NCBI GenBank assembly: GCA_040757205.1
Contig: JBFLXL010000004.1
Span: 124,001 to 188,000, forward strand
Length of the DNA stretch: 64,000 nucleotides
Origin: Bacillota bacterium
GTDB lineage: Bacteria; Bacillota; Desulfotomaculia; Desulfotomaculales; Desulforudaceae
Direction of reading: 5' to 3'
Shown here: in pieces, positions 30,398 through 39,074 of the stretch
Layout of the letters: every line of letters starts with the position of its first letter
Position numbering within the stretch: the first letter of the stretch is position 1
The notes under the pieces: model-generated
Databases searched by the model: none
Told to the model about the DNA's origin: nothing
The model's input: the letters and a program-made list of their open reading frames with translations, nothing else
Translations under genes and position numbers: made by a program

Positions 30398-30417
30398 GCC
30401 GCGTGACTCCGGTTTGC

Positions 30418-30798
30418 CTACTTGATTTCGATGTCGGCGCCGACCTCTTCCAGCTTCTTCTTGATGGTTTCGGCTTCTTCCTTGTTGACCTTTTCCTTAA
30501 CGGGATTCGGCGCGCCGTCGACCAGTTCCTTGGCCTCCTTCAGGCCTAAACCGGTGATTTCCCGGACCACCTTGATGACCTTGATCTTTTCGTTGCCCAC
30601 GTTCTTGAGGATGACGTCGAACTCGGTCTGCTCCTCTTCCTCGACCACCGGCGCCGCCGCAGCCGGAACCGCCGCCATCGCCGCCACGGGGGCCGCCGCA
30701 CTCACGCCGAACTCCTCTTCCATCGCCTTGACCAGTTCGGCCAGTTCCAGAACGGTAAGCCCCTTCACGATTTCGATGATTTCGTTGACTTTGGACAT
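30418..30798 (-). CDS. rplL: 50S ribosomal protein L7/L12
   Basis: The 126-residue stalk protein has an N-terminal dimerisation helix ([20 protein letters not shown]), an Ala/Pro/Val-rich hinge (about residues 33-57), and the C-terminal factor-binding domain KTEFDVIL-type followed by [20 protein letters not shown] and [20 protein letters not shown]. It recruits translational GTPases such as the EF-Tu and EF-G encoded in this window. It is the last gene of the L10-L12 unit. Confidence 0.98.
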   Translation of the reverse strand: MSKVNEIIEIVKGLTVLELAELVKAMEEEFGVSAAAPVAAMAAVPAAAAPVVEEEEQTEFDVILKNVGNEKIKVIKVVREITGLGLKEAKELVDGAPNPVKEKVNKEEAETIKKKLEEVGADIEIK

Positions 30799-30884
30799 GT
30801 GAGTTTATCCTCCTAAAAATCAGATTTGATGACCCGGCCACCGGGCGCCAGGCTGTTGCGGGAACGATTCTTTCCGCTCACGCG

Positions 30885-31412
30885 CTAGGCCTGTGCGGCC
30901 TTCTTTTCCCTGACGGCCTCGAGCACGTAGACCAGGTTCCGGATGTTCCCCTGCAACACGTTGGCCAAAGCGGCGATCGGCGCTTGGAAGGCGCCGGCCA
31001 CCTGGCCCAGAAGCACCGGCCGGGGAGGCAGGTCGGCCAGCTTCAGGACACTCTCGCGCGGCAACAACCGGCCCTGCATTACGCCGCCCTTGAGGTCGAA
31101 CTGCTTGTAATCCTTCTCGAACTGAACCATCATCTTGCTTAAAGCAATCTCGTCGTCGTAGCCGAAAGCCAATGCGGTGGGGCCGGTGAGCATGGGCTCC
31201 ATTTCCTCGATGCCGGCCTCGCGTGCCGCCAGGCGAGCCAAAGTGTTTTTGACCACCATCATCTGTGACCCGGTTTCGCGCACCTTGCGCCGGAGCGCGG
31301 TGATTTCGGCCACCGTCATTCCCCGGTAGTCACTCATTACGATCACCCGGGCCCGGGACATCCGTTCTTTCAAGTCGGCCACGGTTGCAACCTTGTCTTT
31401 CTTTTGCGGCAA
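30885..31412 (-). CDS. rplJ: 50S ribosomal protein L10
   Basis: L10 anchors the L12 stalk and represses its own message. The 175-residue product has RMSRARVIVMSDYRGMTVAE near the start, KNTLARLAAREAG, the TGPTALAFGYDDEIALSKMM stretch and the C-terminal helix that binds L12 dimers. The TTG at 31410-31412 follows CAGGAGGAGGTG, and LPQKKDKVATVADLKERM matches the family start; the frame is open for 21 more codons into the leader, which is not coding. Confidence 0.97.
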   Translation of the reverse strand: MPQKKDKVATVADLKERMSRARVIVMSDYRGMTVAEITALRRKVRETGSQMMVVKNTLARLAAREAGIEEMEPMLTGPTALAFGYDDEIALSKMMVQFEKDYKQFDLKGGVMQGRLLPRESVLKLADLPPRPVLLGQVAGAFQAPIAALANVLQGNIRNLVYVLEAVREKKAAQA

Positions 31413-31580
31413 ATGATACACCTCCTCCTGAAAATATAAAGGCCCCTGCAGACAACGGCGTACAGAGGCGAACAAGCCCTGTTTCCGGCCTCGGTTGGCG
31501 GTCCCGGAGGACCATTAAGCCCTTGATGGTGGTCGGGCGCCTACTGTCTACAGCCAACGGGAGCAAAACTCCGGTTCTTA
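31413..31580 (-). ncRNA. L10 leader (ribosomal-protein autoregulatory mRNA element)
   Basis: The region upstream of rplJ has the arrangement of the Bacillota L10 leader: complementary blocks AGACAGUAGGCG and CGCCGUUGUCU, and the G-rich GCCAACCGAGGCC and CCUCCGGGACC segments between. L10-L12 complex is known to bind such leaders and reduce expression of rplJ and rplL. The 3' part can fold into a terminator that overlaps the ribosome-binding region. Exact boundaries are estimated. Confidence 0.8.
31431..31469 (-). terminator. Attenuator at the 3' end of the L10 leader
   Basis: On the minus strand GCCTCTG (31463-31469) and CAGGGGC (31442-31448) pair over seven bases with a 14-base loop and are followed by CUUUAUAUUUU. 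It lies just before the rplJ ribosome-binding site and would end transcription when the alternative leader fold is not formed. Confidence 0.65.
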
Positions 31581-31600
31581 AATTGTCAAGGACTTGGGGC

Positions 31601-32305
31601 CTAGCCGATGAACTTCCGGACGTTGACCCTGACTCCCGTACCCATGGTCGAGGTGACCACGAGCCCGCGCAGGTACTGGCCCTTCGCCGCCGCCGGCTTG
31701 GCCCGGATCAGCGCGTCGATCAGAGTCTTTAAGTTTTCCTCCAGCTTCTCCACCTCGAAGGACACCTTGCCGATCGGCGCGTGAACGTTCCCGGCCTTGT
31801 CCACCCGGTACTGGATCTTCCCGGCCTTCACTTCCGCTACCGCCCGGGCGATGTCAAAGGTGACCGTACCCGTTTTCGGGTTGGGCATCAGGCCGCGGGG
31901 ACCAAGAATCCGGCCGATCTTGCCCACGGCCGACATCATGTCCGGGGTGGCGATGGTCACGTCGAACTCCATCCAACCGCCCTGGATCTTGGCCACCATC
32001 TCCTCGCCGCCCACGTAGTCGGCACCGGCCTTTTCGGCCTCCGTGACTTTCTCGCCCTTGGCGAACACCAGCACGGAGCGGGTCTTGCCCGTGCCGTGCG
32101 GCAACACCACCGCGCCGCGCACTTGCTGGTCGGCGTGCCGGGGGTCCACTCCCAGCCTGACGGCCGCCTCGACGGTTTCGTCGAACTTGGCCGGGGCCAG
32201 TTCCTTTACCAGTTCCAGCGCCTCCCGGACCTCGTAGTGCTTTTCGGAATCAACCTGTTTTGCCGCTTCGACGTATTTTTTCCCGTGTTTCGGCAACCTC
32301 GCCAA
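31601..32305 (-). CDS. rplA: 50S ribosomal protein L1
   Basis: L1 forms the mobile stalk that helps release deacylated tRNA. The 234-residue product includes [40 protein letters not shown], and the signature [20 protein letters not shown]. The C-terminal [20 protein letters not shown] is also typical. Length is normal. It follows rplK by 41 bases and lies before the L10 leader. Confidence 0.98.
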   Translation of the reverse strand: MARLPKHGKKYVEAAKQVDSEKHYEVREALELVKELAPAKFDETVEAAVRLGVDPRHADQQVRGAVVLPHGTGKTRSVLVFAKGEKVTEAEKAGADYVGGEEMVAKIQGGWMEFDVTIATPDMMSAVGKIGRILGPRGLMPNPKTGTVTFDIARAVAEVKAGKIQYRVDKAGNVHAPIGKVSFEVEKLEENLKTLIDALIRAKPAAAKGQYLRGLVVTSTMGTGVRVNVRKFIG

Positions 32306-32346
32306 CCTCCTCCTGTGGTGATAACGGAGTGTCTACACTCCTCCCA

Positions 32347-32775
32347 CTAGCCTTCCACGATTTCAATGCCCATACTTCTGGCTGTACCTTCAACCATACG
32401 CACCGCGGCGTCAACGTCAGCCGCATTCAGGTCCGGCATTTTCAGCTCGGCGATTTCCCGCACCTTCGTGCGAGTGACCTTGCCGACCTTCTTGACGTGC
32501 GGTTGTCCGGAAGCAGTCTCGATGCCGGCCGCTTTTTTGAGCAGTACCGAAGCCGGCGGCGTTTTGGTCACGAAACTGAACGTCCGGTCGGCGTAAATGG
32601 TGATTTCCACCGGAATAATCAGGCCGACCTGGCCGGCCGTCCGGTCGTTGTACTCCTTCACAAAGGCCATAATATTGACCCCGTGCTGCCCGAGGGCCGG
32701 ACCCACCGGGGGTGCCGGCGTGGCCTTGCCGGCCGGGATCTGCAATTTTACCATCGCCATTACCTTTTTCGCCAT
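32347..32775 (-). CDS. rplK: 50S ribosomal protein L11
   Basis: L11 forms the GTPase-associated centre with 23S rRNA and is the thiostrepton target region. The 142-residue product has [20 protein letters not shown] and [28 protein letters not shown] and the signature [20 protein letters not shown]. It follows nusG by 58 bases. Confidence 0.98.
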   Translation of the reverse strand: MAKKVMAMVKLQIPAGKATPAPPVGPALGQHGVNIMAFVKEYNDRTAGQVGLIIPVEITIYADRTFSFVTKTPPASVLLKKAAGIETASGQPHVKKVGKVTRTKVREIAELKMPDLNAADVDAAVRMVEGTARSMGIEIVEG

Positions 32776-32833
32776 CGCGTCACCTCCTCGCTGTCCCGGG
32801 ATGGGTCAAAACTTACCGCCAGGCGACCTTTCG

Positions 32834-33370
32834 CTAGGTGACCTTTTCAATCTGGAAGTATTCGAGCTCGATGGGGGTTTCCCGCCCGAACATCGAAATC
32901 ATCACCCGGATCTTGGCCTTCTCGTAGTTGACGTCATCCACCGTGCCCATGAAGTTCTCGAACGGCCCGACCATCACGCGCACCTTTTCCCCGGGCACCA
33001 GGTCGATGCGGATGCGCGGTTGGTCGCCTTCCATCTGGCTGATGATCTGGTCCGCTTCGGCGTCGGTCAGGGGAATGGGTTTCGAGCCGATCCCGACACT
33101 GCCCACAAAACCGGTGACTCCGGGAGTGTTGCGCACTACGCGGTAGGAGTCGTCGTTCAAAATCATCTCAACCATGACGTAGCCGGGGAAAATCTTGCGC
33201 TTGGAAATCTTGCGCTTGCCGCCCTTGACTTCGATTTCGTCCTCCACGGGCACCACGATGCGGAAGATCTTGTCTTCCATGCTCATCGACTCGATCCGCT
33301 TTTCCAGGTTGGCCTTCACCTTGTTTTCATAACCGGAATAGGTATGGACCACAAACCACTGCTTGCTCAC
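32834..33370 (-). CDS. nusG: Transcription termination/antitermination protein NusG
   Basis: NusG links RNA polymerase to Rho or the ribosome and affects pausing. The 178-residue product has the NGN domain (KQWFVVHTYSGYENKVKANL, KIFPGYVMVEMILNDDSYRV, VRNTPGVTGFVGS) and a C-terminal KOW (PGEKVRVMVGPFENFMGTVD). I chose the GTG at 33368-33370, since VSKQWFVVHTYSG matches known starts; its ribosome-binding site is poor. A second GTG at 33407-33409, closer to the secE stop, would add 13 residues. The frame is open further upstream, but that overlaps secE. Confidence 0.95.
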   Translation of the reverse strand: MSKQWFVVHTYSGYENKVKANLEKRIESMSMEDKIFRIVVPVEDEIEVKGGKRKISKRKIFPGYVMVEMILNDDSYRVVRNTPGVTGFVGSVGIGSKPIPLTDAEADQIISQMEGDQPRIRIDLVPGEKVRVMVGPFENFMGTVDDVNYEKAKIRVMISMFGRETPIELEYFQIEKVT

Positions 33371-33417
33371 GGAAATGAGGACCGGGTTATAGACCCCTTG
33401 GTCCTCCACCCCCCAGC

Positions 33418-33783
33418 CTATGTAATCAGCCGGCCTAGAATCTGGCTCAAGATGAGATCGAAAATCCACAGGAGCACGCCGACCAGAAGCACGGCCACCA
33501 GCACCACGCCCGTGTAGATGATCACCTCGCGGCGGGTGGGCCAGTGCACCTTCTTCAGCTCGTGCCACACGCCTTCGAAATAGCGCCGACTGGCCTTGAC
33601 CAGACCCTCGCGCGGTTTCTTCTTTACGGCGGGCGCTTCTTTCTTGGAGTCTTTCTTCTGGTCTTTCTTCGGGTCTTTCCGGGGGTCCCTCTTCAGCTTG
33701 AGTTCTTTCTTGGGCCCGCCCTTCGTCCCGTCGTTCTCCGCCTTGCCTGCCGGTTTGCCCTCCCGCTTTCTACTCTCCGCCAT
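33418..33783 (-). CDS. secE: Protein translocase subunit SecE, with Lys-rich N-terminal extension
   Basis: SecE clamps SecY in the membrane. The C-terminal 65 residues form the normal single-span SecE: RRYFEGVWHELKKVHWPTRR followed by the membrane segment IIYTGVVLVAVLLVGVLLWI. The first 55 residues are an extra, highly charged Lys/Asp/Glu stretch with repeats such as RDPRKDPKKDQKKDSKK. The whole is 121 residues against about 60-75 in B. subtilis-like proteins. It lies 24 bases after rpmG and before nusG. Confidence 0.95.
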   Translation of the reverse strand: MAESRKREGKPAGKAENDGTKGGPKKELKLKRDPRKDPKKDQKKDSKKEAPAVKKKPREGLVKASRRYFEGVWHELKKVHWPTRREVIIYTGVVLVAVLLVGVLLWIFDLILSQILGRLIT

Positions 33784-33807
33784 TGTTACATCCCTAGCTT
33801 CCCTAGC

Positions 33808-33957
33808 TTATTTGGTCTCTTTGTGCAACGTGTGCGACCCGCACCAGCGGCAGTATTTTTTCATCTCAATACGGTTGGGGTCGCTTTTCTTGTTCTTGGT
33901 GGTAATGTAGTTCCTGCGCTTACATTCCGTACATGCCAGCGTAACATTCACCCGCAC
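33808..33957 (-). CDS. rpmG: 50S ribosomal protein L33, zinc form
   Basis: The 49-residue product starts at GTG preceded by GGGAGGTG and reads [20 protein letters not shown], then [20 protein letters not shown]. The CxxC pairs (CTEC and CRWC) mark the zinc-binding form. It is the first gene of the secE-nusG-rplK transcription unit. The zinc-free paralogue is not seen here. Confidence 0.96.
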   Translation of the reverse strand: MRVNVTLACTECKRRNYITTKNKKSDPNRIEMKKYCRWCGSHTLHKETK

Positions 33958-34014
33958 CGGAAAACACCTCCCAAAACTAAAAAAAGACCAGTCCCGGCAA
34001 AATTTACGATCTTG

Positions 34015-34043
34015 AATGTATCACAACTGCCAGGGGATGTCAA
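34015..34043 (-). promoter_or_regulatory. Promoter of the rpmG-secE-nusG-rplK unit
   Basis: Minus-strand TTGACA (34038-34043) and TACATT (34015-34020) are 17 bases apart in the gap between tuf copy 2 and rpmG. The start of transcription would be about 50 bases upstream of the L33 start codon. Confidence 0.82.
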
Positions 34044-34176
34044 GGCATAAAAGGTGGGGCAAAAAGGTAGGACGCTGCTCGCCCCTTTTTTCCCAACTTT
34101 ATCTTCAAAGCCCGGGTCAACTTTACTCGTACAGATGGGGCCCTTGATCAGGCCCCCACCCGTTCGGCCTTCTTCC

Positions 34177-35376
<1,200 letters not shown>

Positions 35377-35432
35377 AAACCCGACCTCCTTGACAGTCAT
35401 GAATTGGCTGTTACATATTTGTCCAGAGTCAA

Positions 35433-35461
35433 GGTATATTTATTCGCTAATCAAACGTGAA
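35433..35461 (-). promoter_or_regulatory. Candidate promoter of tuf copy 2
   Basis: Minus-strand TTCACG (35456-35461) and TATACC (35433-35438) have a 17-base AT-rich spacer. Each box matches consensus at four of six positions. It is the best candidate in the region upstream of tuf; a nearby TTGACT does not have a suitable -10 partner. Confidence 0.55.
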
Positions 35462-35618
35462 CTCCTGCCGAATGTCACAAAAATCCATATCACTGAAGGC
35501 ACCGCCGCCACCTACGGAACCGACTAGTCAGGAACACAGCCACATAACCACATTGCAACCCTTACCGACAGCTTTTCCGTTCACCCGTAAACCGCGATGA
35601 ACCCGCCGGCTGATCAGG

Positions 35619-36746
35619 TCAACACGTGAATGTTCGCCTGACGAAATCCTTGAACATCGGTTCAACAAACCGATACCGAGCCCTTGTTACTCTTTCGATA
35701 ATGCCCTTCTCCTCCAATTTCTTGATTGACCGAGTTACAGCATTCGCTTGCGGCTTGTCCTTGTACGGCTGCTGGTCGGCAGCAAGCTTACAAATCACGT
35801 CGCGCATCTGAGCAGAGCGGCCGAGTCCGGCCAAGATCTCGGTAAACGCTGGTTCGAGAATGGCCTGCGCCTGGTCATAAGCTTGCTGCAAGACGGGCAG
35901 CGTCAGTACGTCGCGCCCGTTCAGAGCCACAAGCTGGTATGCTTCGTTGCACAACAGCATCGTATCGTATGGATGGCCGCCCGTAAGTTCCAAGAGTTCC
36001 CTAAGAATGCTGGCGTCCGCCTGCACCTTGCGGCTGGCAAATTTCTTTTGAATGTAGGGAAGCCAAGAATCCTGCGGGACGGATGGCACCGGCAGAGGGA
36101 CGGCGAAACGGTAAAAAGCCTCCCGGCGTGAAGAAAACAGTGTCTTCATCATGCTTTCCTTTGACCCCAGGTACAGAAAACTAACCCGGGGTTGTTCCTG
36201 AAAAGCAGCTCTCATTCGTTTGAAAATGCGGTTGCCGGCCACGACGGATACGTCCTGAAATTCGTCGAACGAGACTATCACCCGTTTATTGTCTTTTTCA
36301 GCCAGTTTTTGCGGGAACTCCAGGGCTTGGTCGAGCAGCTCATCCGGACTCGCCTTTCGACTGACAAAAAGGCTGACTTCCATCTCCAAGTCCTGCAATT
36401 TCAAGCTCACCGGAATTGGACCAAACTGCCGCAATTTCTCCCGGATGGCCGCCAGCGTTTTCGGTAAGCCGGTACGGTTGGCCAAACACCCTTCCATAAT
36501 CTTTTCTGCCAGGTGCTCTTTATCCCGGATCGCAAAACAGTCAATCCAGACAGTGTAATAACCTTTTTCTTTTAGGCGCCGCAGCGCTTCCTTGGTAAGG
36601 GAAGTCTTCCCGATTCTGCGGGGGCCCGCCAGCATGATGCTGTTCCCTTCTTCCAGCCTGGACACAAGCGCATCAACAAAAGGCAGTCTTCCGATCAAGT
36701 CCTCTTCCGGTACCGGATGCCCCAGCGGAAAAAGCTTATTACTCAA
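35619..36746 (-). CDS. AAA-type ATPase with C-terminal winged helix (archaeal-ATPase-like)
   Basis: The 375-residue product resembles the STAND/AAA group known as archaeal-type ATPases (COG1672-like). Walker A is GPRRIGKTS (41-49), Walker B is VIVSFDEFQDV (about 154-164), and a sensor-like FLYLGSKES follows. The C-terminal 80 residues (MRDVICKLAADQQP through YRFVEPMFKDFVRR) look like a winged helix-turn-helix. The start is TTG. Substrate and role are unknown; members occur as stand-alone genes, often near mobile or defence loci. It stands alone here, downstream of an operator-like palindrome. Confidence 0.8.
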   Translation of the reverse strand: MSNKLFPLGHPVPEEDLIGRLPFVDALVSRLEEGNSIMLAGPRRIGKTSLTKEALRRLKEKGYYTVWIDCFAIRDKEHLAEKIMEGCLANRTGLPKTLAAIREKLRQFGPIPVSLKLQDLEMEVSLFVSRKASPDELLDQALEFPQKLAEKDNKRVIVSFDEFQDVSVVAGNRIFKRMRAAFQEQPRVSFLYLGSKESMMKTLFSSRREAFYRFAVPLPVPSVPQDSWLPYIQKKFASRKVQADASILRELLELTGGHPYDTMLLCNEAYQLVALNGRDVLTLPVLQQAYDQAQAILEPAFTEILAGLGRSAQMRDVICKLAADQQPYKDKPQANAVTRSIKKLEEKGIIERVTRARYRFVEPMFKDFVRRTFTC

Positions 36747-36759
36747 AGCCCCTCAACCT

Positions 36760-36805
36760 CATAACACTTATTTAGTATTATTATACTCCATAAAGTGTTG
36801 TTATG
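36760..36805. promoter_or_regulatory. Operator-like inverted repeat around the ATPase promoter
   Basis: CATAACACTTATT (from 36760) and its near reverse complement AAAGTGTTGTTATG (to 36805) frame an AT-rich centre with a perfect minus-strand TATAAT at 36780-36785. The element starts 14 bases upstream of the ATPase start codon. The arrangement is that of a repressor operator overlapping the promoter, possibly bound by the ATPase's own winged helix, which is inference. No clear -35 box was found. Confidence 0.6.
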
Positions 36806-37025
36806 ACACCACCTAAAACTGTATGATTCTTGCCTGCACTGCGGCAAAGAAATACAGTACATATGGAAAGCATTGAGACAGCCGTGGGCGGTGATCCGGC
36901 AGTAATGGTTTGGGGGCAGGCAGGCGTTCCGTCCGTAATGTCGAAAAGGACGATAAGGGGTGCTGCACCCCCGGCTCTTGCTGCGCCCCGGAAAAGGCAG
37001 ATGCATGCGTAAGATGCGTAATCAT
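36806..37025. other. Intergenic region, no gene seen
   Basis: This stretch, together with the operator region beside it, forms about 315 bases without a gene. It holds short open frames on both strands, none with a ribosome-binding site or recognisable motif. A plus-strand AT-to-GC transition and ATGCATGCG-type short repeats are visible near 37003-37020, just ahead of the bidirectional terminator. Confidence 0.4.
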
Positions 37026-37054
37026 AAAACCCCGGGCTGTCGGCCCGGGGTTTT
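37026..37054. terminator. Strong bidirectional terminator hairpin
   Basis: AAAACCCCGGGC and GCCCGGGGTTTT pair perfectly over 12 bases around a short loop (TGTCG region), with a T run on one side and an A run on the other. It works in principle in both directions and insulates the plus-strand ACT-like gene from the minus-strand ATPase region. Confidence 0.85.
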
Positions 37055-37095
37055 AGAAAAAAGTGGGTGTTTTTTTAGTGTTTGAGGGAGTATCC

Positions 37096-37467
37096 CTGAA
37101 ACTGGTTTTGCTGGAGGGCCACTATGTGGTGTGCCGTTTGGGAGCTGGCGCTATAGTACCGCCGCCAGGTCTGGATGAAGAAGAACTGTATTCAGTAACT
37201 ATGGCTCCCGGGGAAACATCCGTAGTCTGCCTTTCCAGGCGGGTACCACCCTGCGTTGCGGTTGAGGACGGCTGGCGGCTCCTTAGGGTAGATGGCAAAT
37301 TAGACTTTGCCCTGACGGGCATTCTGGCCTCTCTGGCCGTGCCGCTGGCGGAGAAGGGAATTAGTGCGTTCGCACTATCCACTTTTGATACGGACTACCT
37401 GCTGGTAAAGGATAGCTCTCTTGGTGACGCTCTGATAGCCTGGCGCCAGGCAGGACATACCATATAA
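37096..37467 (+). CDS. ACT-domain-like protein
   Basis: The product (about 123 residues) resembles small ACT-domain proteins of the COG3603 type. It has LKLVLLEGHYVVCRLGAGA near the start, a strand SVTMAPGETSVVCLSRRVPP and, at the C-terminus, AEKGISAFALSTFDTDYLLV, the ACT-like strand that follows a helix. Such proteins may bind amino acids. The family start matches the CTG at 37096-37098, which follows GAGGGAG by five bases; GTG codons at 37063 or 37078 in the same frame give a longer form but lack a site. It stands alone on the plus strand. Confidence 0.65.
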   Translation: MKLVLLEGHYVVCRLGAGAIVPPPGLDEEELYSVTMAPGETSVVCLSRRVPPCVAVEDGWRLLRVDGKLDFALTGILASLAVPLAEKGISAFALSTFDTDYLLVKDSSLGDALIAWRQAGHTI

Positions 37468-37688
37468 GAATATACCGGGGGATCCAAGCTATGATTGAAA
37501 GAAGATTTGACATGCTTTTATGTCAGATTTGGCGCTCCGTGTCTACCAATTCGACACATGGCCAAAATTTCGGCAAAGAATGCCGGATTCCTGCACAGCT
37601 CTAGCAGGAAGGGGAACTTGGAAAACCCTCTCCATTATGTTGAGCCGATTAAGAACACAAGATTCAGAAGCGCTTGGAGCGGTTGGGT

Positions 37689-37745
37689 ATGCTTCTTGAT
37701 ACCAGTGTTTTGATCGATCACCTGGCCAAGGTTGGCCAAGTTATG
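37689..37745 (+). pseudogene. Remnant of a VapC-type PIN toxin gene
   Basis: The ATG at 37689 opens MLLDTSVLIDHLAKVGQVML, which starts with the characteristic PIN motif DTSVLIDHL of VapC toxins (first catalytic Asp). Similarity ends after about 15 residues, and the frame then runs through the tRNA terminator into the antisense of tRNA-Met. No antitoxin gene is upstream. This is the first fragment of a lost toxin gene. Confidence 0.6.
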
Positions 37746-37749
37746 CTTC

Positions 37750-37777
37750 AAAAAACAAAACCAGCCTTGTCGGCTGG
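37750..37777 (-). terminator. Terminator of the tRNA operon
   Basis: On the minus strand CCAGCC and GGCTGG (37772-37777 and 37761-37766) form a six-base stem with a five-base loop, extended by GCCAG pairs, followed by UUUUGUUUUUUG. It lies nine bases after the tRNA-Met CCA. Confidence 0.85.
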
Positions 37778-37785
37778 CTGTACAC

Positions 37786-37862
37786 TGGTAGCGGAGGAGG
37801 GACTTGAACCCCCGACGCAGCGGGTATGAACCGCTTGCTCTACCAACCTGAGCTACTCCGCC
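37786..37862 (-). tRNA. tRNA-Met (CAT), probably elongator
   Basis: The 77-base gene starts GGCGGAGTAGCTCAGGTTGG, has anticodon CAT in an AGCGG-TTCATAC-CCGCT arm, and encodes CCA. The acceptor stem pairs G1 with U72, so it is not the initiator. A CAT anticodon could also belong to tRNA-Ile2 modified with lysidine; the body looks more like elongator Met. Confidence 0.9.
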
Positions 37863-37869
37863 TTGCATA

Positions 37870-37945
37870 TGGAGCCCATAGGCGGGATCGAACCGCCGAC
37901 CTTATCCTTACCAAGGATACGCTCTGCCTACTGAGCTATATGGGC
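37870..37945 (-). tRNA. tRNA-Thr (GGT)
   Basis: The 76-base gene starts GCCCATATAGCTCAGTAGGC and has the anticodon arm GTATCC-TTGGTAA-GGATA and TTCGATC in the T loop. The acceptor GCCCATA pairs with TATGGGC; CCA is encoded. GGT reads ACC and ACU. Confidence 0.95.
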
Positions 37946-37957
37946 CCATCTTTCAAT

Positions 37958-38035
<78 letters not shown>

Positions 38036-38128
38036 AAGTCAACGCATTAATTATATCACAAACCGGTATCCTTTACAAGGATATTCGCGCCCAGCCGCCC
38101 GGCCCCGGTGCGCCCGGTACATCTTGCC

Positions 38129-38203
38129 TGGAGCCGGCGAAGGGATTCGAACCCCCGGCCAGCTGATTACAAATCAGCTGCTCTGCCACTGAGCTACGCC
38201 GGC
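38129..38203 (-). tRNA. tRNA-Thr (TGT)
   Basis: The 75-base gene starts GCCGGCGTAGCTCAGTGGCA and has anticodon arm GCTGAT-TTGTAA-TCAGC, T loop TTCGAAT and an encoded CCA. The acceptor GCCGGCG pairs with CGCCGGC. TGT reads ACA and other ACN codons. It is the first tRNA of the operon. Confidence 0.95.
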
Positions 38204-38270
38204 CTAAAAACGCGGGACGGGGCCGGTCACAGCGGCCGGCACCGTCCGTGTTGCCTACAAGCGCACTCCT

Positions 38271-38300
38271 ATGGTAGCAAAAAGGAGCCGCAGCTGTCAA
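38271..38300 (-). promoter_or_regulatory. Promoter of the tRNA operon
   Basis: Minus-strand TTGACA (38295-38300) and TACCAT (38271-38276) have an 18-base spacer. It lies about 70 bases upstream of tRNA-Thr(TGT); a GC-rich inverted repeat (GGACGG...CCGTCC near 38215-38248) lies in the leader. Confidence 0.7.
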
Positions 38301-38367
38301 CTCCAAAAACGAGGCTGTCTCGACTATCTCACTCCAAAGGCAGGACTCCGACGTTTCAATGGGGAAG

Positions 38368-38383
38368 TATTTAAATTTAAATA
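38368..38383. promoter_or_regulatory. 16-bp perfect AT palindrome upstream of the cyclophilin gene
   Basis: TATTTAAATTTAAATA is its own reverse complement and ends 27 bases before the cyclophilin start codon. It may be a regulator site or just part of an AT-rich promoter; boxes could not be placed with confidence. Confidence 0.5.
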
Positions 38384-38410
38384 TCGCGAAGTGAGGGGGT
38401 CTGTAATCAG

Positions 38411-38950
38411 TTGAAACTTCTTTGCCTTGACCGGACCAAAAGAGTCGCCGTGTTGCCGGTGCTGGCGCTGTTCACCTTCGCCTTGCTCGCGACCGCCGGC
38501 TGCGGGGGAGCGCCGCCGCAGCCGGCCGCGCCGCAGGCCGTGATCGAAACCGAACGGGGACAAATCGTGATCGAGCTTTACGCGTCGGACGCCCCGGAGA
38601 CCGTGGCTAATTTTAAGTCGTTGGTGGAACAGGGCTTTTACGATTCCCTGACCTTCCACCGGGTCGATCCGGGCTTCGTGGTCCAGGGCGGAGATCCGAA
38701 CGGGGATGGCACCGGCGGGCCGGGATACGCCATCCGGGATGAGGACAGCAAGCGCAAACATCTGCGCGGGTCGGTCGGCATGGCCAAGAGCGGGCCGCAT
38801 ACGGCAGGCAGCCAGTTTTACATCTGCCTCAGCGACCAGCCCGGCCTCGACGGACGGTACACCGTTTTCGGGCAGGTGGTCAAGGGAATGGAAGTTGTGG
38901 ACGCCCTCCAGATCGGCGACCGCATGCTCAAGGTGCATATGGAAGAGTGA
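38411..38950 (+). CDS. Cyclophilin-type peptidyl-prolyl isomerase lipoprotein
   Basis: The 179-residue product starts at TTG with GAGGGGG upstream. A lipoprotein signal covers residues 1-31 (hydrophobic LPVLALFTFALLATAGC, lipobox ATAGC), so the protein is likely anchored outside the membrane. The cyclophilin core follows: FYDSLTFHRVDPGFVVQGGD, GSVGMAKSGPHTAGSQFYIC and the Tyr/Phe of YTVFGQVVKGMEVVDAL. The catalytic Arg and Phe-Gln residues are present (FHR and VQGGDP). It probably helps fold exported proteins. It is monocistronic on the plus strand. Confidence 0.93.
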   Translation: MKLLCLDRTKRVAVLPVLALFTFALLATAGCGGAPPQPAAPQAVIETERGQIVIELYASDAPETVANFKSLVEQGFYDSLTFHRVDPGFVVQGGDPNGDGTGGPGYAIRDEDSKRKHLRGSVGMAKSGPHTAGSQFYICLSDQPGLDGRYTVFGQVVKGMEVVDALQIGDRMLKVHMEE

Positions 38951-38953
38951 CGC

Positions 38954-38990
38954 GGGGACAATGCCGGGAGTGCGGGGACAATGCCCCGGT
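38954..38990. repeat. GGGGACAATGCC tandem pair after the cyclophilin gene
   Basis: The sequence GCGGGGACAATGCC occurs twice, 20 bases apart, immediately after the stop codon; the second copy extends to GGGGACAATGCCCCGG, a partial palindrome. It resembles the GGGGGACAGTCCCCC elements elsewhere in the window but with a different centre. Confidence 0.6.
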
Positions 38991-39074
38991 ACGCACACGA
39001 TCCCCGTCCGGCACACCAAACCAGCACCTTAATAACCTGGGTACAGTGGGTCAGCCACGAAATCAACGTATGTA

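Noticed and set aside
34055-34095. Terminator-like GGGGC...GCCCC TTTTTT between tuf and rpmG
   Set aside because: The T run is on the plus strand, where no gene needs it, and the loop is long; on the transcribed strand the tail is weak.
37495-37713. 72-codon plus-strand frame before the tRNA cluster
   Set aside because: No ribosome-binding site and no recognisable content; the vapC remnant overlaps it in another frame.
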